A stretch of DNA of 64,000 nt from contig QFPW01000017.1 of assembly GCA_003241785.1 (NCBI GenBank), positions 43,597-107,596 of the forward strand. The letters run 5' to 3'. The notes under the pieces are model-generated. The model searched no databases, was not told the origin of the DNA, and saw nothing but the letters and a program-made list of their open reading frames with translations. This stretch comes from Rhodovulum sulfidophilum. Lineage in GTDB: Bacteria; Pseudomonadota; Alphaproteobacteria; Rhodobacterales; Rhodobacteraceae. Each line of letters begins with the position of its first letter. Position 1 is the stretch's first letter. Below, piece by piece: positions 48,747-57,207 of this stretch. The position numbers and the translations under genes are program-made.

Positions 48747-49288
48747 CCCGGGCCGAGCCCGCGGAGGCCTTCACCCGCGATTTCACCGTCCGCGCCGCGC
48801 GGGCGCCCGAGGAAGTGGCGGCCCTGATGGCGCTGCGCCGCGCGGTCTTCGTCGCGGAGCAGGGGGTTTTCGCGGGCGACGACCGGGACGCGATCGACGC
48901 CGTGGCGATGCCGCTGGTGGCGCTGTCCGGGGCCGAGGTCGTGGGGACCGTCCGGATCCACGAGGCGGAGCCCGGGGTCTGGTGGGGCTCGCGCCTCGCG
49001 GTCGCCGAGGAGTACCGCCGGGTGGGCAAGCTCGGGGCGGAGCTTATCCGCCTCGCGGTCGGAACGGCGCGGGCGCGGGGCGCTTCGAGCTTCCACGCGC
49101 ATGTGCAGCGGCGCAACGCCGCCCTGTTCCGGCGGCTCCACTGGCGGATCGACCACGAGGTGGAGTTGCACGGGATGCCGCATCTGCGCATGACGGCGAG
49201 CCTCGAGCATTACGCGCCGATCCACGAGCCGGCGACCGGCTGGCGGGTGACCGTGCCCGGGCCTGGCGCCATCGGGGGCGGGTCATGA
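48743..49288 (+). CDS. nitE: MSMEG_0567/Sll0786-family GNAT N-acyltransferase (Nit1C cluster NitE)
   Basis: A 181-aa GNAT-fold protein. The acyl-CoA-binding region is SRLAVAEEYRRVGKLGAELI (about 89-108), where the usual Q/R-x-x-G-x-G/A loop appears as RRVGKLGAEL. FRRLHWRIDHEVELHGMPH near the C-terminus is characteristic of the cluster's acetyltransferase. It overlaps nitD and nitF by ATGA, so all three are translationally coupled. What it acylates is unknown. Confidence 0.88.
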   Translation: MTRAEPAEAFTRDFTVRAARAPEEVAALMALRRAVFVAEQGVFAGDDRDAIDAVAMPLVALSGAEVVGTVRIHEAEPGVWWGSRLAVAEEYRRVGKLGAELIRLAVGTARARGASSFHAHVQRRNAALFRRLHWRIDHEVELHGMPHLRMTASLEHYAPIHEPATGWRVTVPGPGAIGGGS

Positions 49289-50259
49289 TCGACGCCCATG
49301 CCCTCGCCGCCGAGCTCGCGGCGCATCCGGCGATCCGGGGCAAGCTCGACATCGCCGAGGCGACGCGGGCGCTCGGGCTCGACGCCGGGAGCGCGGGCGG
49401 GCCGGGCGACGACGCCGCGGCGCTGCCCCGGCCCGAAGGGGGATACGACCTCTTCGCGGCGGAGGCGTTCATTCCGGGCTTCGTCGCCGACGATCCCTGG
49501 TTCGCGGGCTGGTGCGGGGTGATGGTCAATCTCTCCGACATCGCCGCGATGGGGGGGCGCGCCACCGCGCTGACCGACATGCTCTGGGCGCCGGACGCGG
49601 CGGCCGCCGCGCCGCTTCTCGCCGGGCTTCGCGCCGCCTCGGCCGCCTATGGCGTGCCGATCGTCGGCGGGCATACCAACCTGCGGAGCCCCGCGCTCAA
49701 CCTCTCCGTCGCGGTGACGGGGCGGGCGGCGCGGCTCATCTCCGGGGCGGCGGCGCGGCCGGGCGACCTGCTGGTCGCGGCCATCGACCATCGCGGCGGC
49801 TGGCGGCCGCGCTTTGACAACTGGTTCGCCGCCGGGGAGGCGCCGGCCGAGCGGCTGCGCGGGGATCTCGCGCTGCTGCCGGAACTGGCGGAGGCGGGGC
49901 TGGTGCGCGCCGGCAAGGACATCAGCCAGGGCGGGATCGCCGGGACGTCGCTGATGCTGGCCGAAGCCTCGGGCGTCGGCTTCGAGATCGACCTCGGCGC
50001 GGTGCCACCGCCGGAGGGGGTTCCGCTCGGCCGCTGGCTGCGGGCCTTTCCGAGCTTCGGCTTCCTGCTCTCGGTCGACCCCGACGAGGTCGACGCGGTG
50101 GTCGACGCCTTCGCCGCGCGCGATCTCGCCGCGGCGGTGATCGGCCGGGCGACCGCTTCGTCGGCCGTCGAGTTCACCGCCGGCGGAACGCGCGCGCTGT
50201 TCTGGGACTGGCGCGCCGCGCCCTATCTCGCGCTCAACCGGGAGGCCGCCGATGCCTGA
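49285..50259 (+). CDS. nitF: Sll0787-family AIR synthase-like protein (Nit1C cluster NitF)
   Basis: A 324-aa member of the PurM/AIR synthase-related superfamily (ATP-binding, with HypE, SelD and ThiL). The N-terminal GDDAAALPRPEGG (about 47-59) resembles the metal/phosphate site, NLSDIAAMGGRATALTDML (about 82-100) is the family core, and GKDISQGGIAGTSLMLAEASG (about 213-233) is the C-terminal signature. It may activate an intermediate by phosphorylation (inference). It overlaps nitE and nitG. Confidence 0.88.
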   Translation: MIDAHALAAELAAHPAIRGKLDIAEATRALGLDAGSAGGPGDDAAALPRPEGGYDLFAAEAFIPGFVADDPWFAGWCGVMVNLSDIAAMGGRATALTDMLWAPDAAAAAPLLAGLRAASAAYGVPIVGGHTNLRSPALNLSVAVTGRAARLISGAAARPGDLLVAAIDHRGGWRPRFDNWFAAGEAPAERLRGDLALLPELAEAGLVRAGKDISQGGIAGTSLMLAEASGVGFEIDLGAVPPPEGVPLGRWLRAFPSFGFLLSVDPDEVDAVVDAFAARDLAAAVIGRATASSAVEFTAGGTRALFWDWRAAPYLALNREAADA

Positions 50260-50530
50260 GGTCCGTTTCACCATCCGCTGGCCCGATGGCGCGGAGGAGG
50301 TCTGTTATTCGCCCTCGACCGCCATCGGCCGGCATCTCGCGGCGGGCGCGCGCTATCCGATGCCCGAGTTCCTCGCCCGCGCCCGCGCGGGGCTCCGGGA
50401 GGCCTCCGACCGGGTCGAGGCGAAATACGGCTTCGCCTGTTCGAGCGCCATGGACCAACTCGCCCGCATCGAAAACCGCGCCGCGTCCTTTCCGGACGGC
50501 GGCCCCGTCGATTGTCTCGCCCTGTCATGA
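50252..50530 (+). CDS. nitG: MSMEG_0570-family small protein (Nit1C cluster NitG)
   Basis: A 92-aa protein of the MSMEG_0570 nitrogen-starvation family. It starts VRFTIRWPDGAEEVCYSPS and has YGFACSSAMDQLARIE (about 60-75) and a C-terminal FPDGGPVDCLAL. No enzymatic motif is evident. It overlaps nitF by 8 nt and the oxidoreductase frame by ATGA, keeping the normal cluster order. Confidence 0.85.
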   Translation: MPEVRFTIRWPDGAEEVCYSPSTAIGRHLAAGARYPMPEFLARARAGLREASDRVEAKYGFACSSAMDQLARIENRAASFPDGGPVDCLALS

Positions 50531-50541
50531 AGGACAAAGCC

Positions 50542-51804
50542 ATGATCGCGCCGAAGACCCCGATTCCGCACACCTCCGTCGTCGTGATCGGCGGCGGCCA
50601 GGCCGGCCTTTCGGTCAGCTGGTATCTCGACCGCGCCGGGATCGAGCACGTGGTGTTCGAGCGGCACCGCCGCTTCCATTCCTGGCGCGAGAACCGCTGG
50701 GATTCGTTCTGCCTCGTCACGCCGAACTGGCAGTGCCGGCTGCCGGACTGGCCCTACAAGGGCGCGGAGCCGGACGGGTTCATGCTCCGCGACGAGATCG
50801 TCGACTACCTCGACGGCTTCGCCGAGAGCTTCGATCCGCCCTTGCGGGAGGGGGTCGACGTGACGCGGGTCGCGCCGCGGGCCGAAGGCGGCTATGTCGT
50901 CGAGACCACCGCCGGGGTCTGGACCACCGAGCAGGTGGTGATCGCGACCGGGGGCTATGACACGCCGATCGTGCCGGACTACGCGGCGGCGATCGACCCT
51001 GCTATCTTCCAGATGCATTCGCGCGAATATCGCCGGCCGGAGCAGTTTCCGGAAGGCGGGACGCTCATCGTCGGGACCGGCCAGTCGGGCGTGCAGCTGA
51101 TGGAGGATTTCCACCGCGCGGGCCGTCCGGTGCATCTCGCGGTGGGGCGCAGCCCGCGCAGTCCGCGCAAGTACCGGGGACGCGACGCGACCGACTGGCT
51201 GCACGACGCCGGGCATTACGCGGTGACGATCGACCGGCACCCCGATCCGGTGAAGGCGATCACCCAGACGAACCACTACATGTCGGGGCGCGACGGCGGC
51301 AAGGAGATCGACCTGCGCGCCTTCGCGCAGGACGGGGTGAAGCTCTACGGGCCACTGACCGGTGCGGAGGGGACGCGGCTCACCTTCCGGCCGGAGCTTG
51401 GCGCGAACCTCGACGCGGCGGACCGCAGCTATCTCGGGATCCGCGACCAGATCGACAAATGGATCGCCAAGGAGGGGATCGACGCGCCGGAGGAGCCGGC
51501 CTTCGAGAAGGTCTGGCACCCGGAGCGGGAGGTGGAGGAGATCGACATGGCGGAGGCGGGGATCACCTCGATCCTCTGGGCGATCGGCTTCCGGCCGGAT
51601 TATTCCTGGCTCGAGGTCGACTGTTTCGACGGCAAGGGCAAGCCGGCCTTCCATCGCGGCGTCACCGACGCGGCGGGGGTCTATTTCCTCGGGCTGGGCT
51701 GGCTCAACACCTGGGGGTCGGGGCGGTTTCTCGCGATCGACGAGGACGCCCGCTATCTCGCGGAGCGGATCGTGGAACACCACCGCGCCGGGGCGCCGGC
51801 GTGA
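50542..51804 (+). CDS. nitH: MSMEG_0569-family flavin-dependent oxidoreductase (Nit1C cluster NitH)
   Basis: A flavin monooxygenase-like protein of about 420 aa. The FAD Rossmann motif is VVVIGGGQAGLSVSWYLDRAG at the N-terminus, followed by the family-typical SFCLVTPNWQCRLPD and a second nucleotide-binding motif LIVGTGQSGVQL (about 175-186). ILWAIGFRPDYSW and NTWGSGRF lie near the end. I take ATG 50542, preceded by AAGGA; ATG 50527 overlaps the nitG stop and is the alternative. It may hydroxylate or oxidise a nitrogenous intermediate (inference). Confidence 0.88.
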   Translation: MIAPKTPIPHTSVVVIGGGQAGLSVSWYLDRAGIEHVVFERHRRFHSWRENRWDSFCLVTPNWQCRLPDWPYKGAEPDGFMLRDEIVDYLDGFAESFDPPLREGVDVTRVAPRAEGGYVVETTAGVWTTEQVVIATGGYDTPIVPDYAAAIDPAIFQMHSREYRRPEQFPEGGTLIVGTGQSGVQLMEDFHRAGRPVHLAVGRSPRSPRKYRGRDATDWLHDAGHYAVTIDRHPDPVKAITQTNHYMSGRDGGKEIDLRAFAQDGVKLYGPLTGAEGTRLTFRPELGANLDAADRSYLGIRDQIDKWIAKEGIDAPEEPAFEKVWHPEREVEEIDMAEAGITSILWAIGFRPDYSWLEVDCFDGKGKPAFHRGVTDAAGVYFLGLGWLNTWGSGRFLAIDEDARYLAERIVEHHRAGAPA

Positions 51805-52592
51805 GCCTCGCGGCGCGCGCCTTCCCCGAGGCGGAGGGGATCGCGGAGCGGCATGTCCTCGGGATGGCCGAGATGGGCTATGTCGGCCTCTCGGAGCAAT
51901 GGGCGCTCAAGCGCGCCGGCGACCTGCACTGGCGGCTGATCGCGCGGGCGATGGGGCAGGCGGAGGCGGTCTTCACCTGCGCCGAGGGCCGGCCGCTTTA
52001 CGCCGCCTTCTGCGCCAGCCGGCTGACGCTCGGCGACCCGGCGGCGCCCCGGCTCGGCGGCGGGCTCGAGCTTCGGGCGCGGCTCTATCGGGTCGGGCGG
52101 TCGCGGCTCGGCTCGCTGACCGAGCTCCGCGTCGAGGGGCGCGTGGTGGGCGAGATCGCGCTGGTCTCGGTCTTCGTGGGCCGCTCCGGGGAGGGCGCGA
52201 TGGTGCGGCGCGCGCCGCGCGTGCTCGCGATGCCCGCCGCCGTCTCGCCCGCGCTCGAGGCGCTGGCGGGGACGGCCGCGCGGGCCGCGGGCCGCGCGCG
52301 GCGCTGGCCGGCGACGGCGCCCGGCTGGGGCTTCACGCCGACGCCGGCGGTCGATTTCAACGCGGCGGGGCTGCTCTACTTCCCGGGCTTCTCCGCGCTT
52401 TCGGACCGCGCCGTCGCGGCCGCCGGCCTCGCGCGCGCCGAACCGCTGCGCGCCCGGACGGTCGCCTATCTCGGCAACGTGGCGCCGGGCGAGCCGGTCA
52501 CGGTCCAGCCGCTGGCGCGCCGCGACGGCCACCTGAGCCTGATCCGGGGCGGCGACGACCGCCTTCTCGCGGTGCTGCGCGCGCGCTACTGA
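51801..52592 (+). CDS. LnmK/Pnap_2097-like double-hotdog protein appended to Nit1C
   Basis: A 263-aa protein. Its GLSEQWALKRAGDLHWRLIARAM segment, the LTELRVEGRVVGEIALVSVF strand and VDFNAAGLLYFPGFSALSD resemble LnmK-type acyltransferase/decarboxylases and the Pnap_2097 biosynthetic family, which use a double-hotdog fold on acyl-carrier-bound substrates. The family call is from recalled patterns and is not certain. GTG 51801 overlaps the nitH stop, so it is translated with the cluster. No acyl carrier protein or adenylating ligase is nearby. Confidence 0.6.
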   Translation: MSLAARAFPEAEGIAERHVLGMAEMGYVGLSEQWALKRAGDLHWRLIARAMGQAEAVFTCAEGRPLYAAFCASRLTLGDPAAPRLGGGLELRARLYRVGRSRLGSLTELRVEGRVVGEIALVSVFVGRSGEGAMVRRAPRVLAMPAAVSPALEALAGTAARAAGRARRWPATAPGWGFTPTPAVDFNAAGLLYFPGFSALSDRAVAAAGLARAEPLRARTVAYLGNVAPGEPVTVQPLARRDGHLSLIRGGDDRLLAVLRARY

Positions 52593-52634
52593 AAGGCGGC
52601 GCGCTTATCGGACATGAGCGGCGGCGAGGCGATC

Positions 52635-52671
52635 CGGCGCTTCGGAGCCTGAGGGACGCGCCGAAGCGCCG
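52635..52671. terminator. Bidirectional hairpin between the nit operon and the ABC exporter gene
   Basis: Perfect 11-bp inverted repeat CGGCGCTTCGG / CCGAAGCGCCG with a 15-nt loop, located between two convergent genes. It could end transcription from both sides; there is no T-run. Confidence 0.55.
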
Positions 52672-52686
52672 CGCGCCGGGAGGGCG

Positions 52687-54387
52687 TCAGGCGGCGAGCC
52701 GGGCGTAGGCGCCGGCGCGGGCGAGAAGCTCCTCGTGGGTGCCGATCTCGAGGATCCGGCCCTGCTCCATCACCACGATGCGGTCGGCGTTGCGGATCGT
52801 GCCGAGCCGGTGCGCGATGACGAGCGTGGTGCGGCCGACCGCGAGCGCGTCGAGCGCGGACTGGATCTCGCGTTCGGTCTGGCTGTCGAGCGCCGAGGTC
52901 GCCTCGTCGAGGATCAGGATCGGCGGGTTGCGGAGGAAGGCGCGGGCGATCGCGACGCGCTGCTTCTGGCCGCCCGAGAGCGTCACGCCGCGCTCGCCGA
53001 CGATCGTGTCGAGCCCTTCGGGGAGCGCGGTGATGAGCTCGTCGATCCGGGCCTTGGCGGCGGCCGCCATGATCTCGGCGTCGCTGGCGCCAAGCCGGCC
53101 GTAGCCGATGTTCTCGCGGATCGTGCCGCCGAAGAGGAAGACGTCCTGGCTGACGAGACCGATCTGGCGGCGTAGGCTCTCGACCGTCATCGCGTCGAGC
53201 GGCAGTCCGTCGACGGTGATCCGGCCGCTGGTGGGCTCGTAGAACCGGGGCAGGAGCGCGAGCAGCGTGGTCTTGCCCGCGCCCGAGGCGCCGACGAAGG
53301 CGATGGTCTCGCCGGGCGCCACCTTGAGCGAGATGTCGCGCAGCACCGGGCGTTCGGCGTCGTAGGAGAAGCTCACGTCCTCGAAGGCGATCGCGCCCCT
53401 GAGCGCGGGGGCGGGCCGGGCGTCGGGGCCGTCGGCGATCTCGGGCTCGGTGCCGATCAGCTCGAGGTAGCGCTGGAAGCCCGCGATGCCCTTGGGATAG
53501 ACCTCCATCACGGCGGCGATCTTCTCGAGCGGGCGGAAGAAGACGTTGACGAGCAGGAGGAAGCCGACGAAGCCGCCGGCGGTCATGCCGCCCGACAGCA
53601 CGAGCCCCGCGCCCGCGACCATCACGACGACCTGCGTCAGCCGCATGCCCATGTAGTTGAGCGCCTGCGAGGCGGCCATCACCTTGTAGCCCTCGAGCTT
53701 CGCGTCGCGGTAGCTCGCGTTGTCGACGTCGAAGAGGCGGCGCTCGTGGTCCTCGTTGGCGAAGGCCTGAACGAGGCGGATGCCGCCGAGCGCCTCCTCG
53801 AGCCGCACGTTGAACTGGCCGAGCCGGCCGAAGATCGCGCGCCAGGTCGCGGTCATCCGCGCGCCGTAATGCGAGACGATCCAGACCGTCGAGGGCACGA
53901 TCAGCACGGTGAGGAGCGCGAGATGCGGGTTGATCCAGAACATGAGCGCGAGCGCGCCGACGAAGGTCATCACCGCGATGAAGAGGTCCTCGGGTCCGTG
54001 GTGGGCGACCTCGCCGATCTCCTCGAGGTCGCGGGTCACGCGGGCGATCAGCTTGCCGGTGCGGGCGCGGTCGTACCAGCGCCAGCTGAGCCGGGTCAGC
54101 CGGTCGAAGGCCTTGGCGCGCATCTCGGTCTCGATGTTGATCCCGAGCATGTGGCCCCAGTAGGTCACGACCGCCATCAGCCCCGCGTTCACCACGTAGA
54201 TGACCAGCAGCCCGGCGGCGGCGACCAGCGTCAGCGTCCAGTCGCCGGCGGGCAGCAGGTGGTCGATGAAGGCGGTGACGGCGAGCGGGAAGGCGAGCTC
54301 GAGGATGCCGGAAAGGACGGCGCAGCCGAAGTCGAGCCAGAAGAGCCGCTTCCACGGCCGGTAGTAGTCGAAGAACTGGCGCAGCAT
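52687..54387 (-). CDS. Type I ABC exporter (MsbA-like half transporter)
   Basis: A 566-aa fused membrane/ATPase half-transporter that should homodimerise. Six transmembrane helices occupy about 15-300 (FFWLDFGCAVLSGILELAFPLAV is helix 1). The ATPase domain has Walker A GASGAGKTT, signature LSGGQKQRVAIARAF, Walker B ILILDEATSALD and H-loop VIAHRLGTI. Substrate class (lipid, drug or peptide) cannot be told. It lies 64 nt downstream of the siderophore-transport operon on the same strand, so siderophore export is conceivable, but no siderophore synthesis gene is present. Confidence 0.92.
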   Translation of the reverse strand: MLRQFFDYYRPWKRLFWLDFGCAVLSGILELAFPLAVTAFIDHLLPAGDWTLTLVAAAGLLVIYVVNAGLMAVVTYWGHMLGINIETEMRAKAFDRLTRLSWRWYDRARTGKLIARVTRDLEEIGEVAHHGPEDLFIAVMTFVGALALMFWINPHLALLTVLIVPSTVWIVSHYGARMTATWRAIFGRLGQFNVRLEEALGGIRLVQAFANEDHERRLFDVDNASYRDAKLEGYKVMAASQALNYMGMRLTQVVVMVAGAGLVLSGGMTAGGFVGFLLLVNVFFRPLEKIAAVMEVYPKGIAGFQRYLELIGTEPEIADGPDARPAPALRGAIAFEDVSFSYDAERPVLRDISLKVAPGETIAFVGASGAGKTTLLALLPRFYEPTSGRITVDGLPLDAMTVESLRRQIGLVSQDVFLFGGTIRENIGYGRLGASDAEIMAAAAKARIDELITALPEGLDTIVGERGVTLSGGQKQRVAIARAFLRNPPILILDEATSALDSQTEREIQSALDALAVGRTTLVIAHRLGTIRNADRIVVMEQGRILEIGTHEELLARAGAYARLAA

Positions 54388-54451
54388 CGCGGCCTCCTTG
54401 CCCCGAGGGGGGACCCGCGGGTTCGCTTTCCTTGGATCGGTCGCGCGGCGC

Positions 54452-55228
54452 TCAGGCCGGGATCGCGACCGGCGCGCCGTCGGGGCGCGACAGCACCTGC
54501 ATCGGCAGGCCGTAGACCCGGGCGAGCGCCTCGGGCGTCATCAGATCGGCCGGCCCGCCCTCGAGGCAGACCGCGCCCTCGCGCATGGCGACGACATGGT
54601 CGCAAAAGCGCGCGGACATGTTGACCTCGTGTAGGACGACGACAACGGAGCGGCCCTGCTCCTCGCAGAGCCGGCGCACCAGGGCCAGCACGTCGATCTG
54701 ATGCGCGATATCGAGCGCGGAGATCGGTTCGTCAAGCAGGAGACAGCGCGCGCCCTGGGCGATCATCATCGCGAGCCAGGCGCGCTGGCGCTCGCCGCCC
54801 GAGAGCGTGTCGACCAGGCGGTCGGTGATGGGCCCCAGCGCGCAGACCTCGATCGCCTCCTCGATCGCGGCGTGGTCCGCCGGGCCGGGCCGGCCGAGCG
54901 CGCCGTGCCAGGGATAGCGGCCGAGCGCCACGAGCTCGTGGACCAGCATTCCCTCGGCCGCGGGCGTGTACTGCGGCAGGAAGGCAAGCTCGCGCGCGAG
55001 CTCCCGCCCGGGCCAGTCGGCGAGCGGCCGGCCGCCGAAGCGAACGGTTCCCGCCGCCGGGCGGATCTGGCGGGCGAGCACCTTCAGCAGCGTCGACTTG
55101 CCCGAGCCGTTGTGGCCAATGAGCGCGGTCATGCTGCCCTCCGGCAGCGTGAGCGTCAGCTTGTCGATCAGCCGGCGGCCGGGGACGTCGACGGCGAGGC
55201 CGTCGATCTCGAAGAGGGGTCGGGTCAT
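54452..55228 (-). CDS. fhuC: Iron(III)-siderophore ABC transporter ATPase (FhuC type)
   Basis: A 258-aa ATPase of the FecCD-associated family. Walker A GHNGSGKST (38-46), the family-typical LARELAFLPQYTPAAEGMLVHELVALGRYPWHG (about 77-109), signature LSGGERQRAWLAMMIAQG, Walker B CLLLDEPISALD, and H-loop VVLHEVNMSARF. FhuC-like features (GRYPWHG, LDIAHQ) favour hydroxamate siderophores. It overlaps the permease gene upstream by ATGA. Confidence 0.9.
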   Translation of the reverse strand: MTRPLFEIDGLAVDVPGRRLIDKLTLTLPEGSMTALIGHNGSGKSTLLKVLARQIRPAAGTVRFGGRPLADWPGRELARELAFLPQYTPAAEGMLVHELVALGRYPWHGALGRPGPADHAAIEEAIEVCALGPITDRLVDTLSGGERQRAWLAMMIAQGARCLLLDEPISALDIAHQIDVLALVRRLCEEQGRSVVVVLHEVNMSARFCDHVVAMREGAVCLEGGPADLMTPEALARVYGLPMQVLSRPDGAPVAIPA

Positions 55229-57207
55229 GCGCGCGGCCTCCGCGTCATCAGCCAGGTGAGCCAGGGGGCGCCGAGCAGCGTCGCGAAGAGGCCGAGCGGC
55301 AGTTCATAGGGAAAGCTCGCGACCCGCGCGCCGAAATCGGCGGCGAGCATCAGCGCGGCGCCGATCAGGAAAGCGGCGACGAGATGGGTGGTCGCCTGGG
55401 CGAAGCCGAGGCGGCGGGCGATATGCGGCGCCATCAGCCCGACGAAGCTGAGCGGGCCGACGAGGACGGAAGCGGCGCCGGTGGCGAGGCCCGCGACGAG
55501 GATCGGGCCGAGCCGCGCGGCGCGGCGCGGCATGCCGAGCGCCTCGGGGATCGACGGACCGAGCGGCAGCAGCGTGAGCCAGCGGCGCATCGCGAGCGCG
55601 GCGCCGAGCGCCAGGGCGGCCGCGGCGGCGAGGGCGGCGGCGCCGCCCGCCGTGACCGAGCCCGACGAGCCGGCGAGCCAGGCGAGGATCTTCCAGGAGC
55701 GCGCATCGCCGGTCGCCATGATGGCCGAGAGCACGGCGCTCGCCAGCGCGCTGACCGCGATGCCGGCGAGGAGCACGCGTTCGGCCGGCATGTCACGGCC
55801 GAGCACGTAGCCCGCGAGCAGGATGAGCGCCACCGCGCCGCCGCCGGCGCTGAGGAGCACGAGCGCGAGTTTCGAGGCGCCGGGGAAGAGGAAGACGGCG
55901 GCGGCGTAGCCGAGCGCCGCGCCGCCCGAGACGCCCATCACCTCGGGCGAGGCGAGCGGGTTGGCGGTCAGCCGCTGCAGCAGCGTGCCCGCGATCGCGA
56001 GCAGCCCGCCGGCGGCGAGCGCGGCGACGAGGCGCGGCAGGCGCAGCGGCAGGAACTGCGCGAAGCTCGCGGGGTCGAGCACGGCCCAGCCGCCCGGCAG
56101 CCGGCCGATCGCCAGCACGGCGAGGGTGGCGAGCGCGAGGCCGGCGCCGATCCCGGCGAGCAGCCGCCAGGGCCGGGGGCGGCGGCGCGCCGGCCCGTCG
56201 CCGGCCTCGGTGCCGGGCGGGGTCGAGCCGCGCAGCCGGGGCAGGAGCCAGAGCAGGAGCGGGCCGCCGATCAGCCCGGTCAGCGCGCCGGTCGGGAACA
56301 TCTCGCCGACATGGGCGCCGACGAGGAGCACGAGCCCGTCGCAGAAGGAGAGGAAGGCCGCGCCGAGCGGGGCCGAGGCGAGGAGGAGCTGCGCCGGGCC
56401 GCGCGCGCCGAGCACGCGGGCGAAGGCCGGGGCGGCGAGGCCGACGAAGGCGACCATGCCGACCTCGGCGGCGATCGCGGCGGCGAGCCAGACCGCGAGC
56501 GCGGTGACGAGGAAGCGGATGAGGCCGACGCCGAGCCCGAGGCCGCGCGCGCCCTCGGCGCCGATCGAGAGCACCCGGAGCGGGCGGGCCATCACCGCGG
56601 CGAGCGCGCAGGCGACGGCGAAGGTGAGGCCGAGGTGGCGGACGCCGGACCAGTCCTGCTGGACGAGCGAGCCGCCGTTCCAGATCACCAGCGACAGCAG
56701 GTAGTGCCCTTCGGAGAGGGTCATCGCGGTGGCGAGGGCCGAGGCGAACATGCCGACGAGCATGCCGCCGATCGCCACCGTGACCGGCGCGAAGCCGCGG
56801 CGCGCGCCGATCGCGAGGACGAAGGCGGCGGCGAGCGTGGCGCCGGCGAAGGCCACGGGGCCGCGGCCGAGGGCGAGCAGGGCCGGGAACTGGAGGGTCG
56901 CGGTGACGAGCGCGAGCTGCGCGCCGGCCGAGATGCCGAGCACGGTCGGGTCGGCGACCGGGTTGCGCAGCACCGCCTGCAGCAGCGCGCCGCAGAGGCC
57001 GAGCGTGGCGCCGACGAGGAGCGCCATGACGCCGCGCGGCATCAGCCCGAAGGTGAGCAGGATCTCCGGCACCGACATCGTTTCCGGCGCGAAGGGGAGC
57101 GGAGGCCAGGGAAAGGGCATGAGCGCGCGCGCGGCGTGGAGCCACATCAGCGCGCCCAAGGCGAGGAAGGCGAGCGTCAGCAGGCCGACGCGGAGGGGGG
57201 TGCTCAT
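55225..57207 (-). CDS. fhuB: Iron(III)-siderophore ABC transporter permease, tandem type (FhuB)
   Basis: A 660-aa permease made of two FecCD-type halves (about 1-320 and 345-660), each with about ten helices, as in FhuB. Each half has the motif LRNPVADPTVLGISAGAQ (first) or LTANPLASPEVMGVSGGAA (second) and a late GLAAPAFARVLG / GLMAPHIARRLG coupling loop. The tandem form is diagnostic for hydroxamate-type systems. It overlaps FhuC and FhuD genes on both sides. Confidence 0.93.
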   Translation of the reverse strand: MSTPLRVGLLTLAFLALGALMWLHAARALMPFPWPPLPFAPETMSVPEILLTFGLMPRGVMALLVGATLGLCGALLQAVLRNPVADPTVLGISAGAQLALVTATLQFPALLALGRGPVAFAGATLAAAFVLAIGARRGFAPVTVAIGGMLVGMFASALATAMTLSEGHYLLSLVIWNGGSLVQQDWSGVRHLGLTFAVACALAAVMARPLRVLSIGAEGARGLGLGVGLIRFLVTALAVWLAAAIAAEVGMVAFVGLAAPAFARVLGARGPAQLLLASAPLGAAFLSFCDGLVLLVGAHVGEMFPTGALTGLIGGPLLLWLLPRLRGSTPPGTEAGDGPARRRPRPWRLLAGIGAGLALATLAVLAIGRLPGGWAVLDPASFAQFLPLRLPRLVAALAAGGLLAIAGTLLQRLTANPLASPEVMGVSGGAALGYAAAVFLFPGASKLALVLLSAGGGAVALILLAGYVLGRDMPAERVLLAGIAVSALASAVLSAIMATGDARSWKILAWLAGSSGSVTAGGAAALAAAAALALGAALAMRRWLTLLPLGPSIPEALGMPRRAARLGPILVAGLATGAASVLVGPLSFVGLMAPHIARRLGFAQATTHLVAAFLIGAALMLAADFGARVASFPYELPLGLFATLLGAPWLTWLMTRRPRA

